From contig MU616690.1 in NCBI GenBank assembly GCA_025201705.1, forward strand, positions 1-55,519: a stretch of 55,519 bases of DNA, read 5' to 3'. The notes below the pieces were generated by a model. It saw nothing but the letters and a program-made list of their open reading frames with translations, did not search any database and had not been told where the DNA came from. Source of the DNA: Dissophora ornata. Its lineage: Eukaryota; Mortierellomycota; Mortierellomycetes; Mortierellales; Mortierellaceae. Of this stretch, positions 24,502 through 36,100 are shown one piece after another (within the stretch, counting starts at the first letter, position 1; every line of letters starts with the position of its first letter). The translations under genes and the position numbers were made by a program.

Positions 24502-25552
24502 TGTGCGATGTGTGTTGTAAGGGGGTGGAGGTGATGGGATGAAGAGGAAAACAGTTACGCGAGGCGCCTTCGTGGAAGTCTGCAGAAGGAAGTTCGAAGA
24601 TCAGAGCTCCACGTGACCTGTGACGGTTTGGGCACTCGCTTGACCCCCCAAGGAGGGAGGCGAGCAAGAGCTGAGAGTAAATAAAGGCGGTGCCGTTGAC
24701 GCGTCTTTGTCAACAACACGAACGCATTATTCCCCCCCAGAATAAAAATGCGATGGTGAGAGCAGGGGGGGTTGGTCCTGTCAATGCGGCTGACTTTAAT
24801 GCAGCCAGGCTGTTCTCTATGCAGACATGTGCACACAAGTGCGCAGGTGCAGATGCCAGCGCATAGCTTGGTCGTAACATTGTTATCATCATCGGTCCTG
24901 TGAACGCTCCCTCGCCACGAGTGGCTCCATGGCCGGTGGGTGCGCTATCAGTCGGCGGCTCGAGCAGATGCCTGTGCCTGACGAAGCGCCAGCCCCCGGC
25001 AAGAGGGAGGAGCGGCCTGCGCTGTGCTCAGAGCCCCGCATCGCCTATTCGCCTGCGCCGAAGCGGGCAGCCATTGGCTGCAAAAATGCCCTCTCGCCAG
25101 TGGACGCAGTGCTCGTTATAAATTTACAGAGGCCAAAACCGTGTCTGCGAGACTTTATCGTCGGCTGGCCGATTAGCATCAGGGGACACATGCCCATCGC
25201 CTCTCCCTGATTCAAACCCAACCTGATTCGCAAATCATCGAGGACGACAAGACACGAAGTCGCGTCCTACTGCTCCTTCTTCTCGAGGCATCCTCTCCCT
25301 TTCTAATCACTCCTGCCCTTGCTTGTCCATCCTTGCCCCCCCCCCCATTCACACGGTAAGGATGCCCCCTCCGTCTTCCATCTCTGGTGGCAAAAACATC
25401 CAACAGCATACTCAAGGTGTGTGCGCACCCTACTGACCATAGATCTTTTATTGCACCGTACAGGCATCGCAATCCTGCTCCCGATTTGAACAAACCGCGG
25501 CTGGGGCCAAGAAGGACACTATTCGATCATCATCCCGTTGTGTGCCTCATCA
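24502..25552. other. Divergent promoter region CCT2 / SWI1
   Basis: About 1.05 kb lies between two divergent start codons. An E-box (CACGTGAC) sits at 24610-24617, 110 bases before the CCT2 ATG. A run of 12 C lies at about 25337-25348. The ATG-initiated frame at 24929-25210 has no family signature and is probably chance. Confidence 0.5.
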
Positions 25553-28290
25553 ATGTCAAACGAGACTCCCAATAACAACGGCCAATTCAATCCACAGCTG
25601 CAATACTCTGCAGCTGGCCTTGTTGGGCGGATGAATGGTGAGTCTGACGCTCCTGGTTCATCAGTGCGTCCCCCACCCTGCCTCTTGACAGAATCCTTTA
25701 TTCATCTTTATCCTGCCATACCCTTCCCCACTAGCCAATGGAGTCAACCCCGGAATGCAGATCAGGAACATGTACGGGACACCCACGATGGCTAACGCCA
25801 TGCCGAACATGAATCCAGGAATGATGGGACAGAATAACGCGCTCGCGATGGCGCAGAGGCAGGCACTCGGCGTTGGTGGACCGACATTCCAGATGAATGG
25901 CGCCAGCCCAGCCTTCGCTGCTCTTACTCAACAGCAGCAGCAACATATCCGACACCAACAAATACTACAGCAGCAACAGCTGCACTTACAACAGTTCCAA
26001 CAGCAGCAGCAACAACAGCATCAGCAACATCAACAACAAACGCCATTAATGAACAACTTTCAACTGCAGCAACCGCCACAGCAAACCATATCCGACAATG
26101 CCTCAGGAACTAATGCCGATTCTTCAAAGGCCAATCCGTCAACAACAGCTCAGCAACTGAACAACGAAGCAAACGACGATCTGTTTGGATTAGAGTCCTT
26201 TGTCGATTTCACAGAGATGGGCCCTGCAAGTTCCTCTACCTCAAAAGGCGACGGCACTACCATAAGCTCTGGTGATGGTTCGACTGCACCTCAGGCGTCC
26301 ACGCCCGGGAACAGTGGAGGCAGTAATGGCAACAGTGGCAACAATGAAGGTGATAACAGCAACAGCAATGACAACAGCAATGGCGGCGGCAACACGAACA
26401 ACAATAACAATGGCAGCGCCAACAATAATAACAACGGCAGCAATCCTAATAGCCAGTCGACAACACCATCTAGCGCGGTATTTAATCAGCAGGCTGCGGG
26501 ACCACAAGTTCAGTCGCCTTTCCAGCCCAACGCCAATGCGCAACAGCAACAACCCCAACCGCAGCAGCTCCAGCAGACGCAACCCGGCAACATGAATAAC
26601 CTCCAGAGGCAACAGCTCCAGCTCCAAATCCAGTCACAGCAGCAACAGCAACAGCAACAGCAAGGGAATCAGAATCGCAATGGAATGAGTCCTGGGGGAC
26701 ACGTCCCTCAGCCGTTACTCATGCAGCCGCAACAGCAGCAGCCTAATCAGGTTGCGAACGGGGCCGCGCCGGGAATGACTTTCTCATTGGAGATGCAGCA
26801 ACAGATGAACATGGTGCAGCAGTCAAACCAACAGCGGTTCCAGAGCACGATGGAGGAGCTACAAAGGCGACGTCAACATGCCCTGCTCGGAGCGAATGGC
26901 GACCCGGCCATGACCGCACAGCTGAATGAGCACTTTGAGAATATGAAAAAGCAAGTAGCCCATACCCAGCGTATCCAGGCACAAGCTCAAATGAGACAGA
27001 TCATGCAGCAAGCTGGACAAGGGATGAACCAGAGCCCGAAAATGGCTCCAAACGCACTGTCGAACCCGATGATGGCGCAGACTCCACAGCAGAAGCAACA
27101 GCAGTTGCTGGCTCAGCAGTCTCTGGCTCAGCAACAGGGCGTTTTCAACCCGCCACCCTATACCCCGCAGCAGCAACAACATGTACAGAAGCAGCAAGTA
27201 CCAATGCATCTCCAGGGCCAGTCGCATCTACAAGGCACACCTCAGATGCAACAGATGCTGCAGCGCCAACACTTGGAGCAATTGCAGCAGCATCAGCAGC
27301 AGCAGCATCTTCAGAACATGGGTGGGTTGCCAGGAGTTCATATGCCGGTCAATAATGCCCTCGCCAGTGGCATGGCCGCCAGACAACGAAAGCCGCAGGG
27401 GTCTCAGCCAACGTCAGCACAGTCCTCGCCATCGCCAGCAAACGCCAGTCTGCCAGTGATCAATAACGTGGTGCCTAATTTGAATATCGAATACAATACG
27501 ATCAGCTGCGACGAGTTTGAGGATCAGTTGCGTGAGTTTATGAAGAGCCGGAATACGCCCTTGCCTACCAAGATCCCTAGCATGGGCAGCAAAAAGATCA
27601 ATTTGCTTTTGTTATTTCGCATCTCGATGGCGATGGGTGGAATGGAGAGTGTAAGTCCCAGATATCGCCGTTTGCACCCCTTTTTTTTTTTATTTTTTTT
27701 TTATTATCTGCTCTAAACTGTGTCATGGCACTCTGCATTATATTCCAATAGGTCTCGAAGCAAAAGCAGTGGAAGAGCATTGCCAGCCAACTTGACATAC
27801 CTGACACTCTTGCGACAGCAGCTCAAACACTACGTAAACACTATTCGCTTCTCCTTCACCCTTTCGAAGAGGCTATCCAGCTGGCCAAGAGCAATGGAAT
27901 GGCAGTGCACCCATCCTTGGGCACATATCCTGTTCTACCATTACAAGAATCGATCGAGAGTCAAGGTAATACAAACTCAGCCTTTTGCTCGCATCATGAT
28001 GTAAGAACAATTATTGCTCTTCATGACAAACTCAACGTGCGCCTTCAATGGATTTCATAGGGACTACAGCTAGCTCGCCAATGGGGGCTGGACTCCCTCC
28101 ACAGCAAGTGCAGATGGGAATGGCTGGCACTCACCCTATGCTTCATCAACAGCAAGGATTTCATCCCAATCCACTGCAGATGCAACAGCAGCAACAGCAA
28201 CAACAACAGCAGCAGCAACAGCAGCAGCAGCAGCAGCAACAACAACAACAGCAGCAGCATCAGATGCAGCAGCTTCAGCACCAGTTTTAT

Positions 28291-28325
<35 letters not shown>

Positions 28326-31103
28326 ACAACAGCAGCAGCACCAACACCAGCAACAACAGCACCAGCAGCAGCAGGCGCAGCTTCAGCAGCAACAATTACT
28401 TCAGCAGCAGGCGCAACAGCAAGGTCTACCCAATGCCCGTAACCCCGCTAGTGGCGGCATGACGAACTCTGGACCGGTTCCCAATGCCGCAGCTCGGTTC
28501 TCACCTTACCCGACCGCGATCCTTCTGAAACAGGCACAGGCGCAGGCACAGGCACAAGCTCAGCAGGCCCAACAGGCTCAGCAAGCCCAACAGGCACAGC
28601 AAGCCCAACAGGCACAGCAGGTTCAACAGGCACAGACCATGGCTCAAGTCCAGGCACAGGCTCAGCCACAACCACTGCCAGTACCACAACCACTGCCACT
28701 ATCTCAGGGGCAGGATATAGCCCAAGGGATCCAAGGATCGGGAGTGAGCCAAGTAGCTGAAGCCGGACAAGGAATCGCTTCTCAGGATAAGCTGACCAGC
28801 GGTGATCAAACAGCGGCCGCCGAATCCAATAAAGCCCCAACACAGCCGTCAGAAACAGGAGCTCCCACCCAGGCAGAAGTCGCGCCTCAGTCTACTGTAC
28901 CCGTAGATGGACTACCAAAAGAATCATCTGGGACTTTGGGTCAGCAGGGGCCAGGTGTTTCGGCTGCAACTGGCGGAGCTGGGGCACCGGTCTCTGGGTC
29001 CGATCCGTCAGCTCAAGTTTCTACCTCTGAGCAAATCAGCACAAGCGCGGCTCCAGCGAGTGGAGTCAATGGCATCGGTAAGGAGGTAGCCTCGACTACT
29101 GAAGCCGCTCCTCCTTCGTCCGGTGCACCCGAGTCGACCCTTGGATTTGCGCAGGCTATGATGGCTGTGCCAGTGCCAGTTATTACGTTGCCCTCGTCAC
29201 TACCTCATGGCCACCACGGTCCCCAGCCGCAGCCGCAGCCGCAGTCAGAATCAAAACCGCAAACTCCTGTATCTAGCGCAAAGCCTGTCGAAGCCACCGA
29301 GGAAGTCGAGCCCCCAGTCCCTGCTGCACCAATGGTGGTTGCCTACCACCCTATCACAAGAGCTGTCGACACTTATGGAGGAATTGACATCATTGCTGTG
29401 GAGAAGTACAGCATCCCACACTATGTACCGGGCCGTGAATATTTAGGTAAGGATCCATTTCAATGGATAATCGAGCTGCCTGAGTGGCACATTGTTTTAC
29501 GTTCAATCACTAATGCTACGCATTATTCCTATGCGTGATATTGAAAATGGCAATAGGTGCCGTTGATATACATGCGCTGATCATGTCTCTGAAGTCTGGA
29601 ATGAAACTGGAGATCACCAACGCACTCAACACGCTATCGACCCTTACGAAGCAAGATTCTGACAATCTACAGCTAGTACATTGTCCAGAATTATTGGATA
29701 TCCTCCTCGATCTCACGGAGGGGACGTTTCTTAATTGGAGAATGGGCGGTGCCCCTCAGAAGACAACCGAGGAACGCGATCTACTCGGTGGAGAGTCGGA
29801 GCCTCAGATCCAGCAAGAGCGACGACAATGCGGAATCTTTAGCCAGCGGGCCAGTTTTGACACATACCAGCAACTTTTTGAGGCTAGCGTTGACGAAGCA
29901 TGTCACTTAATGGAATGTCAGCCATCGACCGAGAGGGGCCAAGAGAAGACGGCAGAATCTGATTTGATATCCCTATCGTCATCACCATCTTCTGCCGCCA
30001 GCGAATGGGCGTCCAATAAGGAGCAGTTCCTGTCATTATCAAACATCCTAAGAAACCTATCCTTCTTGTCAGCGAACTACGAGTTCTTGGCTCGATACCC
30101 TCGTTTCTTGCAAGTTCTGAAGGGCACGCTATTAGCCTCCTCCCATATGAAGGAAGCATCGCATCCGCTAGATTCCTTAGAGAATGGGCAGACGACAACA
30201 GATTCTATATCGGAAGCAGACCACCCTCATCACATGGAAACTGATCTCGTAGAAGAGACGGCCCCAAGGATAGGCGGTCGGCATGACGAGTGGTTGCCAT
30301 CTACGGGGGCACTGACGATTTTGGAGCACCGGAAGGATGTCCTGACGATTTTGGCTAACTTGTCGGGTTATCTCATCCTGCCGGACTCGGACTCTGCCCA
30401 GTGGATAATGCTTCTGATTTTGGATTTCATGAACGCACACGACACGTACTACGCCAGTTTGGCCCTGGAGGCCGTTGCGAAGTTGGGGATCAGTCACGAT
30501 AACCGGATGTTGCTTGCGAGCGTTGACAGGGAGCTGAGGGTCGAGTCTCTCAAGCAACGGCACGGAGGTCGGTTGCCATCACGGCATCCGACACATCAGC
30601 ACCACCAGTACAATGATATTAGCAACAGCAACTCGTCGTCTCTATCGTCGTCCGCGATCGAGGAGACCATGGAGAAATGGGAGAAGGGCGGATTTTTGTT
30701 GCCACTGTTCGAGTCGCTCTCGGCGATGCTGGCTAAAGTTCTGACGATGGTGACGGAGCAGCAGCTGTCGCCAGGGCCAGTGATGCCTCATTCCGCACTG
30801 GCACATTTGGAGACTTTGATGTTGGCGACATACAACTTGGCGGCACTGTCAGAGGCGGACTTTAGGAGATACATGGTCGTGCAGCCTGGGTTTGTGAGCG
30901 GCTTGCTGAGGTTGAGCGTAATGTTGGCGGACGTGCGGACACCGGCGTATATATCTGCAAGTATGCGGACGGTGGAGACATTGCGGGTAATCTCGAAGGA
31001 CAATGAGCACTTGTTGGTGCAGTACACGGAGGTGATTGCAAAGGCGGCAATGCAGCCATACATCCATCCCAAGGTCCTGGACGACCTTATGTGTGTGCTG
31101 TAG
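25553..31103 (+). CDS. SWI1: SWI/SNF chromatin-remodelling subunit SWI1/ARID1
   Basis: This is the DNA-binding ARID subunit of SWI/SNF, acting in the nucleus. Five exons (25553-25637, 25735-27650, 27752-27965, 28061-29446, 29557-31103) join in frame to 1715 aa. The N-terminal ~600 residues are dominated by Gln and Asn/Gly runs. The ARID domain (about 615-715) spans the intron at 27651. It shows FEDQLREFMKSRNTPLP, INLLLLFRISMAMGG and KQKQWKSIASQL. A second, very long Gln tract and an Ala-Gln repeat follow (about 28190-28650), then a Ser/Thr/Pro region. The C-terminal ~550 residues match the BAF250/ARID1 C-terminal domain (VDTYGGIDIIAVEKY, ILRNLSFLSANYEFL, LTILANLSGYL). Domain order and size fit Swi1. 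The minus-strand Leu-rich ORF here is the shadow of the Gln tract. Confidence 0.94.
28182..28425 (+). repeat. CAG/CAA polyglutamine tract in SWI1
   Basis: Mixed CAG and CAA codons encode long Gln runs broken by a few His, Met, Leu, Phe and Tyr residues. The mixture of synonymous codons slows slippage, but the length is likely to vary between strains. Confidence 0.9.
28531..28660 (+). repeat. Ala-Gln tandem repeat in SWI1
   Basis: A GCN-CAR hexamer-type repeat encodes (QA)n and then (QQA)n, ending in QQVQQAQ. It lies between the polyglutamine tract and the Ser/Thr-rich linker, in frame with the rest of SWI1. Confidence 0.85.
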
Positions 31104-31318
31104 ACAAAGCAAACAACAACAAACAACAACAAAAAAAATTTGACTTTGTGTTTTTTTTCCCTCTCTTATTTTGTTAACGTATATCTCAGTGTTTTGCTCT
31201 TCTCTTCGTCCTCCTATCCCCTTACAAGTTGCCCTTTAGTCTTTTTGTCATGTTTATTATTCGGCTACCCCCAACATTCACGCACGCGCTGTATTTATTA
31301 TTAAAAAAAGCGATGCTA

Positions 31319-31324
31319 AATAAA
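31319..31324 (+). terminator. AATAAA poly(A) signal for SWI1
   Basis: An exact hexamer lies 216 bases after the SWI1 stop, inside the 399-bp gap before the next gene. The gap otherwise holds A and T runs and no gene. Confidence 0.4.
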
Positions 31325-31502
31325 TATACAAAAAAAAAAACTGCGCGGTCTGTCAGGGCGCGATGTGATGTGGCTGTGCTACTTCTCCCCTGAGGACGCG
31401 TTTAATTATTACAGAACTCGAAAAAAAAATGTTGTCAAGCATCAACATCCCACTTCTCGCTTCATCCTCATTTCTCTTTTTCATTTCTCATAGAACTACC
31501 CA

Positions 31503-32240
31503 ATGACGCCAGAGCTAATCTTGTACTTGGAACCAACCAAGTCCACAACGCTATGGACCCAAGTCCACGAATTTTTCGCACTCTCACGGAACCAGCCCTG
31601 GTCCAATAATGAGGCGCTGCGGTACCCTGCCCACATCACCATGGTCGGGTTCTTTGACGACCTGACCGGTCCAGACCCATTGATCCGATTTCTGGATCAA
31701 CAGATCCCTCAAATTAATAAAAACGACAACCCGCCCGCCATAAGGACAATGCCTGTATCCGAGTCAACGTTTATTCAGGGATTGATCCGTCCTCACCCAA
31801 CCTCCCTCCTCCTCGCCGTCAAGCCCTCGCCTCAGTTATTGGATTTGATGCAGACGTGGACTGAGGCCTTTCCGGAACTGAAATTGCGGCTCAAAAGAAT
31901 CAATCACCTTTCGCTCTGCTACTGGACGGACGAGCAGGAGGTTCTGGAAGGGAAGATATCATTAGAGGATATGCAACAGCGAGTGGCGTGGACCGATCAG
32001 GCTATGCAGCGCGCTCAGGAGAAGATATCAATGTTGGATACAACGACGATGGCCACGAATATCACAGATGAAAGAGTCCGTGAAAACCCAGCACCCACAC
32101 CTATGCCCACACCTCCACCTGCAGACACATGGGCCCTCAATGAGTCCTGGGACATTGTTCTGTATTCGATCCAGAACCGGGACAAGACCGACCACCGGCC
32201 CCACCCGCTCGTCGAGCTTCATCGCTGGACTCTTGCATGA
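31503..32240 (+). CDS. 2H phosphoesterase superfamily protein
   Basis: One exon encodes 245 aa. Two H-x-[TS] motifs spaced as in the 2H (LigT/cyclic phosphodiesterase-like) fold are visible: HITM with His44/Thr46 and HLSL with His135/Ser137. Members of this superfamily cleave 2',3'-cyclic phosphates or related phosphodiesters, often in RNA metabolism. I cannot tell which substrate applies here. The segment between about 175 and 210 (MATNITDERV...PTPPPADTW) looks like a disordered insert. After it the C-terminal strand continues (ESWDIVLYSI) and the protein ends HRWTLA. No signal peptide or TM is visible, so it is probably cytosolic. It stands in tandem with SWI1, 399 bp downstream. Confidence 0.65.
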   Translation: MTPELILYLEPTKSTTLWTQVHEFFALSRNQPWSNNEALRYPAHITMVGFFDDLTGPDPLIRFLDQQIPQINKNDNPPAIRTMPVSESTFIQGLIRPHPTSLLLAVKPSPQLLDLMQTWTEAFPELKLRLKRINHLSLCYWTDEQEVLEGKISLEDMQQRVAWTDQAMQRAQEKISMLDTTTMATNITDERVRENPAPTPMPTPPPADTWALNESWDIVLYSIQNRDKTDHRPHPLVELHRWTLA

Positions 32241-32439
32241 ACCACTCCTCCCACTATATTACTGAGGATGCATGTGGACGCGTGAGCACATCCACCTCGA
32301 GAATACAAGGTCTATAGTTCAATCGCAAGACTCTTCTTTGAACAATCAATGCAATTCCGTGTCTTCAAACGGCAAATGAGGACATTTCTTTCGAACTCCA
32401 CCATGAAAGACAAACATGAGGGTGGCCTGATGAATACAG

Positions 32440-33030
32440 GGGATGGGGATGAACAGAAGTCGCAGCCTGATGAACAGAACGGAGAGTGATCATCATCGTT
32501 TTGAACAAAAGTCGCGATTCTGCGCAGGCTACCCTGAGTTGTGTCAGCTGACACACTTAATGCAGTATTGTCGCCTTGCCTCAACATCTGTTGCTCGACC
32601 TGGTCGCTCGATAAAGGACGAAACTGACTCTTCATCAATCCAACCTGGGAAGTCGACGGCCAGCTGGAATTTCTTCCCAGATGGTAAGCTTGCACCAAAG
32701 CACCAAGGGCCATACAAGGTCATGGTCTGAGCAGAAAATGGAGCCTCTACTCTGTTGGATGCCATGAATCAACAGTTAGCACGCAACTACGCCCAGAGCA
32801 ACTCAAGCTTGACTCTGATCTAATCGTCAGGCAGTATTGGAAGCGTCTGAAGCAACAAACCCCTCATGTAATAATTGCTGCGCGATCTGAGAAGGGAAAA
32901 AAAAGTTCAGAGAAAAGCGCTAAACTAACAGAAAGCACTACAGATCATTCCAAAGGGAACAGAGGTAGAAAGAGCTCCTCTCCCAGGAAGAAGAGCGATG
33001 AAGCAAAACACAAAGCATCTGAATGCTTAC
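32440..33030 (+). mobile_element. Decayed Ty3/gypsy integrase C-terminal fragment
   Basis: From about 32686 the plus strand encodes KLAPKHQGPYKV. This resembles the GPY/F module at the C-terminus of Ty3/gypsy integrases. After one stop codon (about 32728) the same frame continues NGASTLLDAMNQQLARNYA, a pattern usual just after that module. A one-base frame change then gives PEQLKLDSDLIVRQYWKRL and a Lys/Ser-rich stretch up to about 33030. A stop plus a frameshift in a short fragment, with no reverse transcriptase, LTR or chromodomain seen nearby, indicates an old, inactive remnant. The part before 32640 is not recognisable. Minus-strand frames here are shadows. Confidence 0.45.
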
Positions 33031-33139
33031 AGGGGAGTTTTCACGCTTTGTGTCTGCTTCAAAATTTATTCCCGACATTTTTTTTTCATTCCAGGTCTTC
33101 ATTTGATTCAGTTTTCAAGCGTGTTGCCAATCGTTTCTC

Positions 33140-36100
33140 TCAGGGATTCTTCTTCTTGAGAGCACCACTCAGCATTAACGCCCTAAACTCAGCATTGCTC
33201 TTGGGTGCCACAGGTGCTGCAGGTGCAGTGGCCTCGCCCTTGCTCTCCGAAGCTGCTTCGCCACCATCCACCTGCGTCAGCGACGACAGAGCGCCAGCAG
33301 CTATCGCAGATGCCGACCTGAACGCTCTTGTCGGCGGCTTCAAATGGGTGTTGGGCTTCTTTGGCTTGGGCTTGTTCCGCGATAGCATCGACCGAGGCTG
33401 CATAGATGTCAGCGTGGCCACAGGTTTTCTACGCAGGAATAATAATACGAAGCGGAAAACAATTACAGAGATGATTAGTTTTAAAATAAAATAATAAATC
33501 CAACATGAGAACAAGGGACAGTACTTGGCTTCGTCCAGTTTCGAGGAAGATGACGCATCTGGCTCCTCGCTCTTATCTTGTTCAGACGGTTCAGGCGCTT
33601 CTTCCCCAATATTCGCTGGAGGATTTGTAGTACCAGTGGTGCTACTAGTGGCAACTTCAGCCTCTGGCTCTTCGTGTTTACTCTCTTCCCCTTCTTCCTT
33701 CTTTTGAAGTGCTTTCCTTCTTTCTCTCCTTGACTGGTTTTCGTCGGACTCCTTTTGCTGGAAGACACGACGTGTGACAGTCAGTTGCTTGCCATGGAAC
33801 ATGGTCCCGTTCAACGCCAACGCTGCGTCCGCGTCCTCCTATTTGCGGATACATATCATGCGTTGACCGGTCAGTTTGATTGGCGATAGAATAAGACCGA
33901 AAAAAAAGGTTGGCAGCGTAGAGTGCATCGTCCAATTTACCTCAGTATCAAACTTGACATTGGCCCAGATTTTCCCTTTTGAGGACGAATTTCGCATGAT
34001 GAACACACTCGTCGGTTGGGCATGCTAATCCGCAAAAAGAACGGTAAAGACGTTATGAATGCGCGCTGTCTCTATCCGGCACACGAACCAAATACCATAT
34101 CAGTCACGTACCAGTGAAACGAGCTTTTTAAGCTCCTCTTCTTTGAGCTCGTTCGTAATGCCAGAGACATGGACTTCGTGGCGGCTTACACGAGGCAATC
34201 TAAACCACCGTGAGATGAACGCAAGTTTATGAGTTTAATATAAAGAAGATCGCTCACATATTTGCTCCGCAGAGCTTGGCAGACCGACAAAAAAAACATT
34301 TCTATAACAAATCACTTACGGTGGTCCGGATGTACTCCTTGTCTTTTTGCTCGTATCAGAGATCCTTACAGACAGACCCAGGCGGTCCCCAACGTCCCTT
34401 CCATCCAACCTCAAGGCGGCGTTTGCTTCGTCCTGTCAATTGATGCATATACATAACATAATACAGTCAACACACGTGTATACTCAAAGACGCCGTGTAC
34501 AAGTATAAAGTGTATATGACTTACGGCACTAGAGAACTGGACATAGGCAAACCGCCGTTTTCCTTTTTCTGTGTTCCTGGAGGGTATCGTGCATCGCAAG
34601 ATTGTTCCGTACTAGAAGGAAGGTAAAGAAAGCAAACAACCGAATGCTACACGTTAAGAAGAGCTCCTTCTTGAAATATATATGCCGGGCGCAATCTGCG
34701 CCCGGTACGAATTCATTTACACAGGTGCCTCACCTCCTGGAAAAGTTCTTTCAGCCTCTTCTCAGTCATGTTAGCAGGAAAGTTTGCAACAAAGCACGTG
34801 TCGGAATGCCGTCCAGAACTGATATCCAGTGGTCTCGGGTTGATTCTATGCATCGCAAAGAGATATGAGGGCATCGTGAGTTCAAGTCCTCGTTGCTGTC
34901 AGTGTTTTGTCGTGCACCTAGCATGGCCAACCAACTACGATACACCAATACTTACGACGCTTGATTCTGTTTCTGAGCGTTCTGCTCTTCGTCCGTTTTC
35001 GTGATCTTTGAAGCCTGGACATTGTCCTGGAAGGACAGCTTTCGCTTCTTCGTTGCCTGCAAAAATATAAAGAATACCGGATCATCAGGGTTTGTTAGAA
35101 AGAGTTGATTCCTAGTCCAAATGCTACATAATATGGGTCTTACGTTTGAAGAATCACTTGCAACTTCAACGGTGGCAGCCGGTTTTGGCACGTCGTATGC
35201 AACTTGCTCTGAATAGACACTCTCCACTTGCTAAACATTTTCAAATGCCGTTTACAATGAAAATATGCTTGTCTGTTAAGAACCGAGCCTTTCAAAATAC
35301 AGCTATGCAGTCAAATGAACATAGCACCTTACCGTGGCGCGGTATACTTCGACGCTCTTCATGGCAGCACGGGATCGAGTCAAGGCATCTTTATATGCTG
35401 CAACATCTCCACTCTCCCTCTCAAATGCGAGCCATGCCTCAAAAATCTTTTCGGGCCAGTCCATGGTTTGAGCTGCGTGCCATGCGCGGACGTAGATCTG
35501 CCGTGCACCCTTGATATTTTTCAGCTTCCTAAATTCATAAAAAATCCGACGCGTTAAAACAGAGTTGTCCGGATGATGATAAAACGAAACCAAGCAGTCC
35601 AGAGTTCAGACACCACAAAAACCGGAATCGACTTGCCTTTCCATGTCTGCCTGTGCGATCCAGAAATCCGCCATCCTGTCTTGCTTGGCTTCAATGGTTT
35701 TCCAGAGTTTGCGAGCCTTTTCATGGTCACCATATACATTCCATTCGAGCTCTATCCACAGTCGTTCTATTCTGCAGTATGGATCGCCTCCAGCTAGGTG
35801 TGATGTGCGCGAAAATTCAGGATGGGAATGTTAATAAGCCATAGCCGATATAAACCGTCGATTGTTGAAAATTGGACGTGGCCTCGCACAAACCTGCGTC
35901 AATGACAGTGAGCGCATGTTCAAACGCTTCTCGCACTTGATTGTGCCCGTCTATACGAGAATCAAGTAACAACGGCGTTATGTCAGTATGTAAAACAATA
36001 TCATATCCGGGGCTTCCAGTCACAAATCGCCAACTTTACCTTCACTCTTGCTCGCTTGCCGGAATTTGTACGAGCATCGCGCTAGCAGGACCTTGGAAAG

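Noticed and set aside
24929..25210. 93-codon ATG-started ORF upstream of SWI1
   Set aside because: It sits in the CCT2/SWI1 divergent promoter, has no domain signature and no supporting splice context.
28045..28395. Leucine-rich minus-strand ORF that looks like a membrane protein
   Set aside because: It is the reverse reading of the SWI1 CAG/CAA tract.
34206..34311. A possible extra SART3 microexon around 34265
   Set aside because: The sequence CAAATAT before GTGAGC has wrong length for the flanking phases, whereas exon 34432-34320 joins directly to 34199-34112 in frame.
34870..34885. T-loop-like GAGTTCAAGTCC as part of a tRNA gene
   Set aside because: No acceptor stem, D-arm or anticodon arm could be built around it, and it falls inside a SART3 intron.
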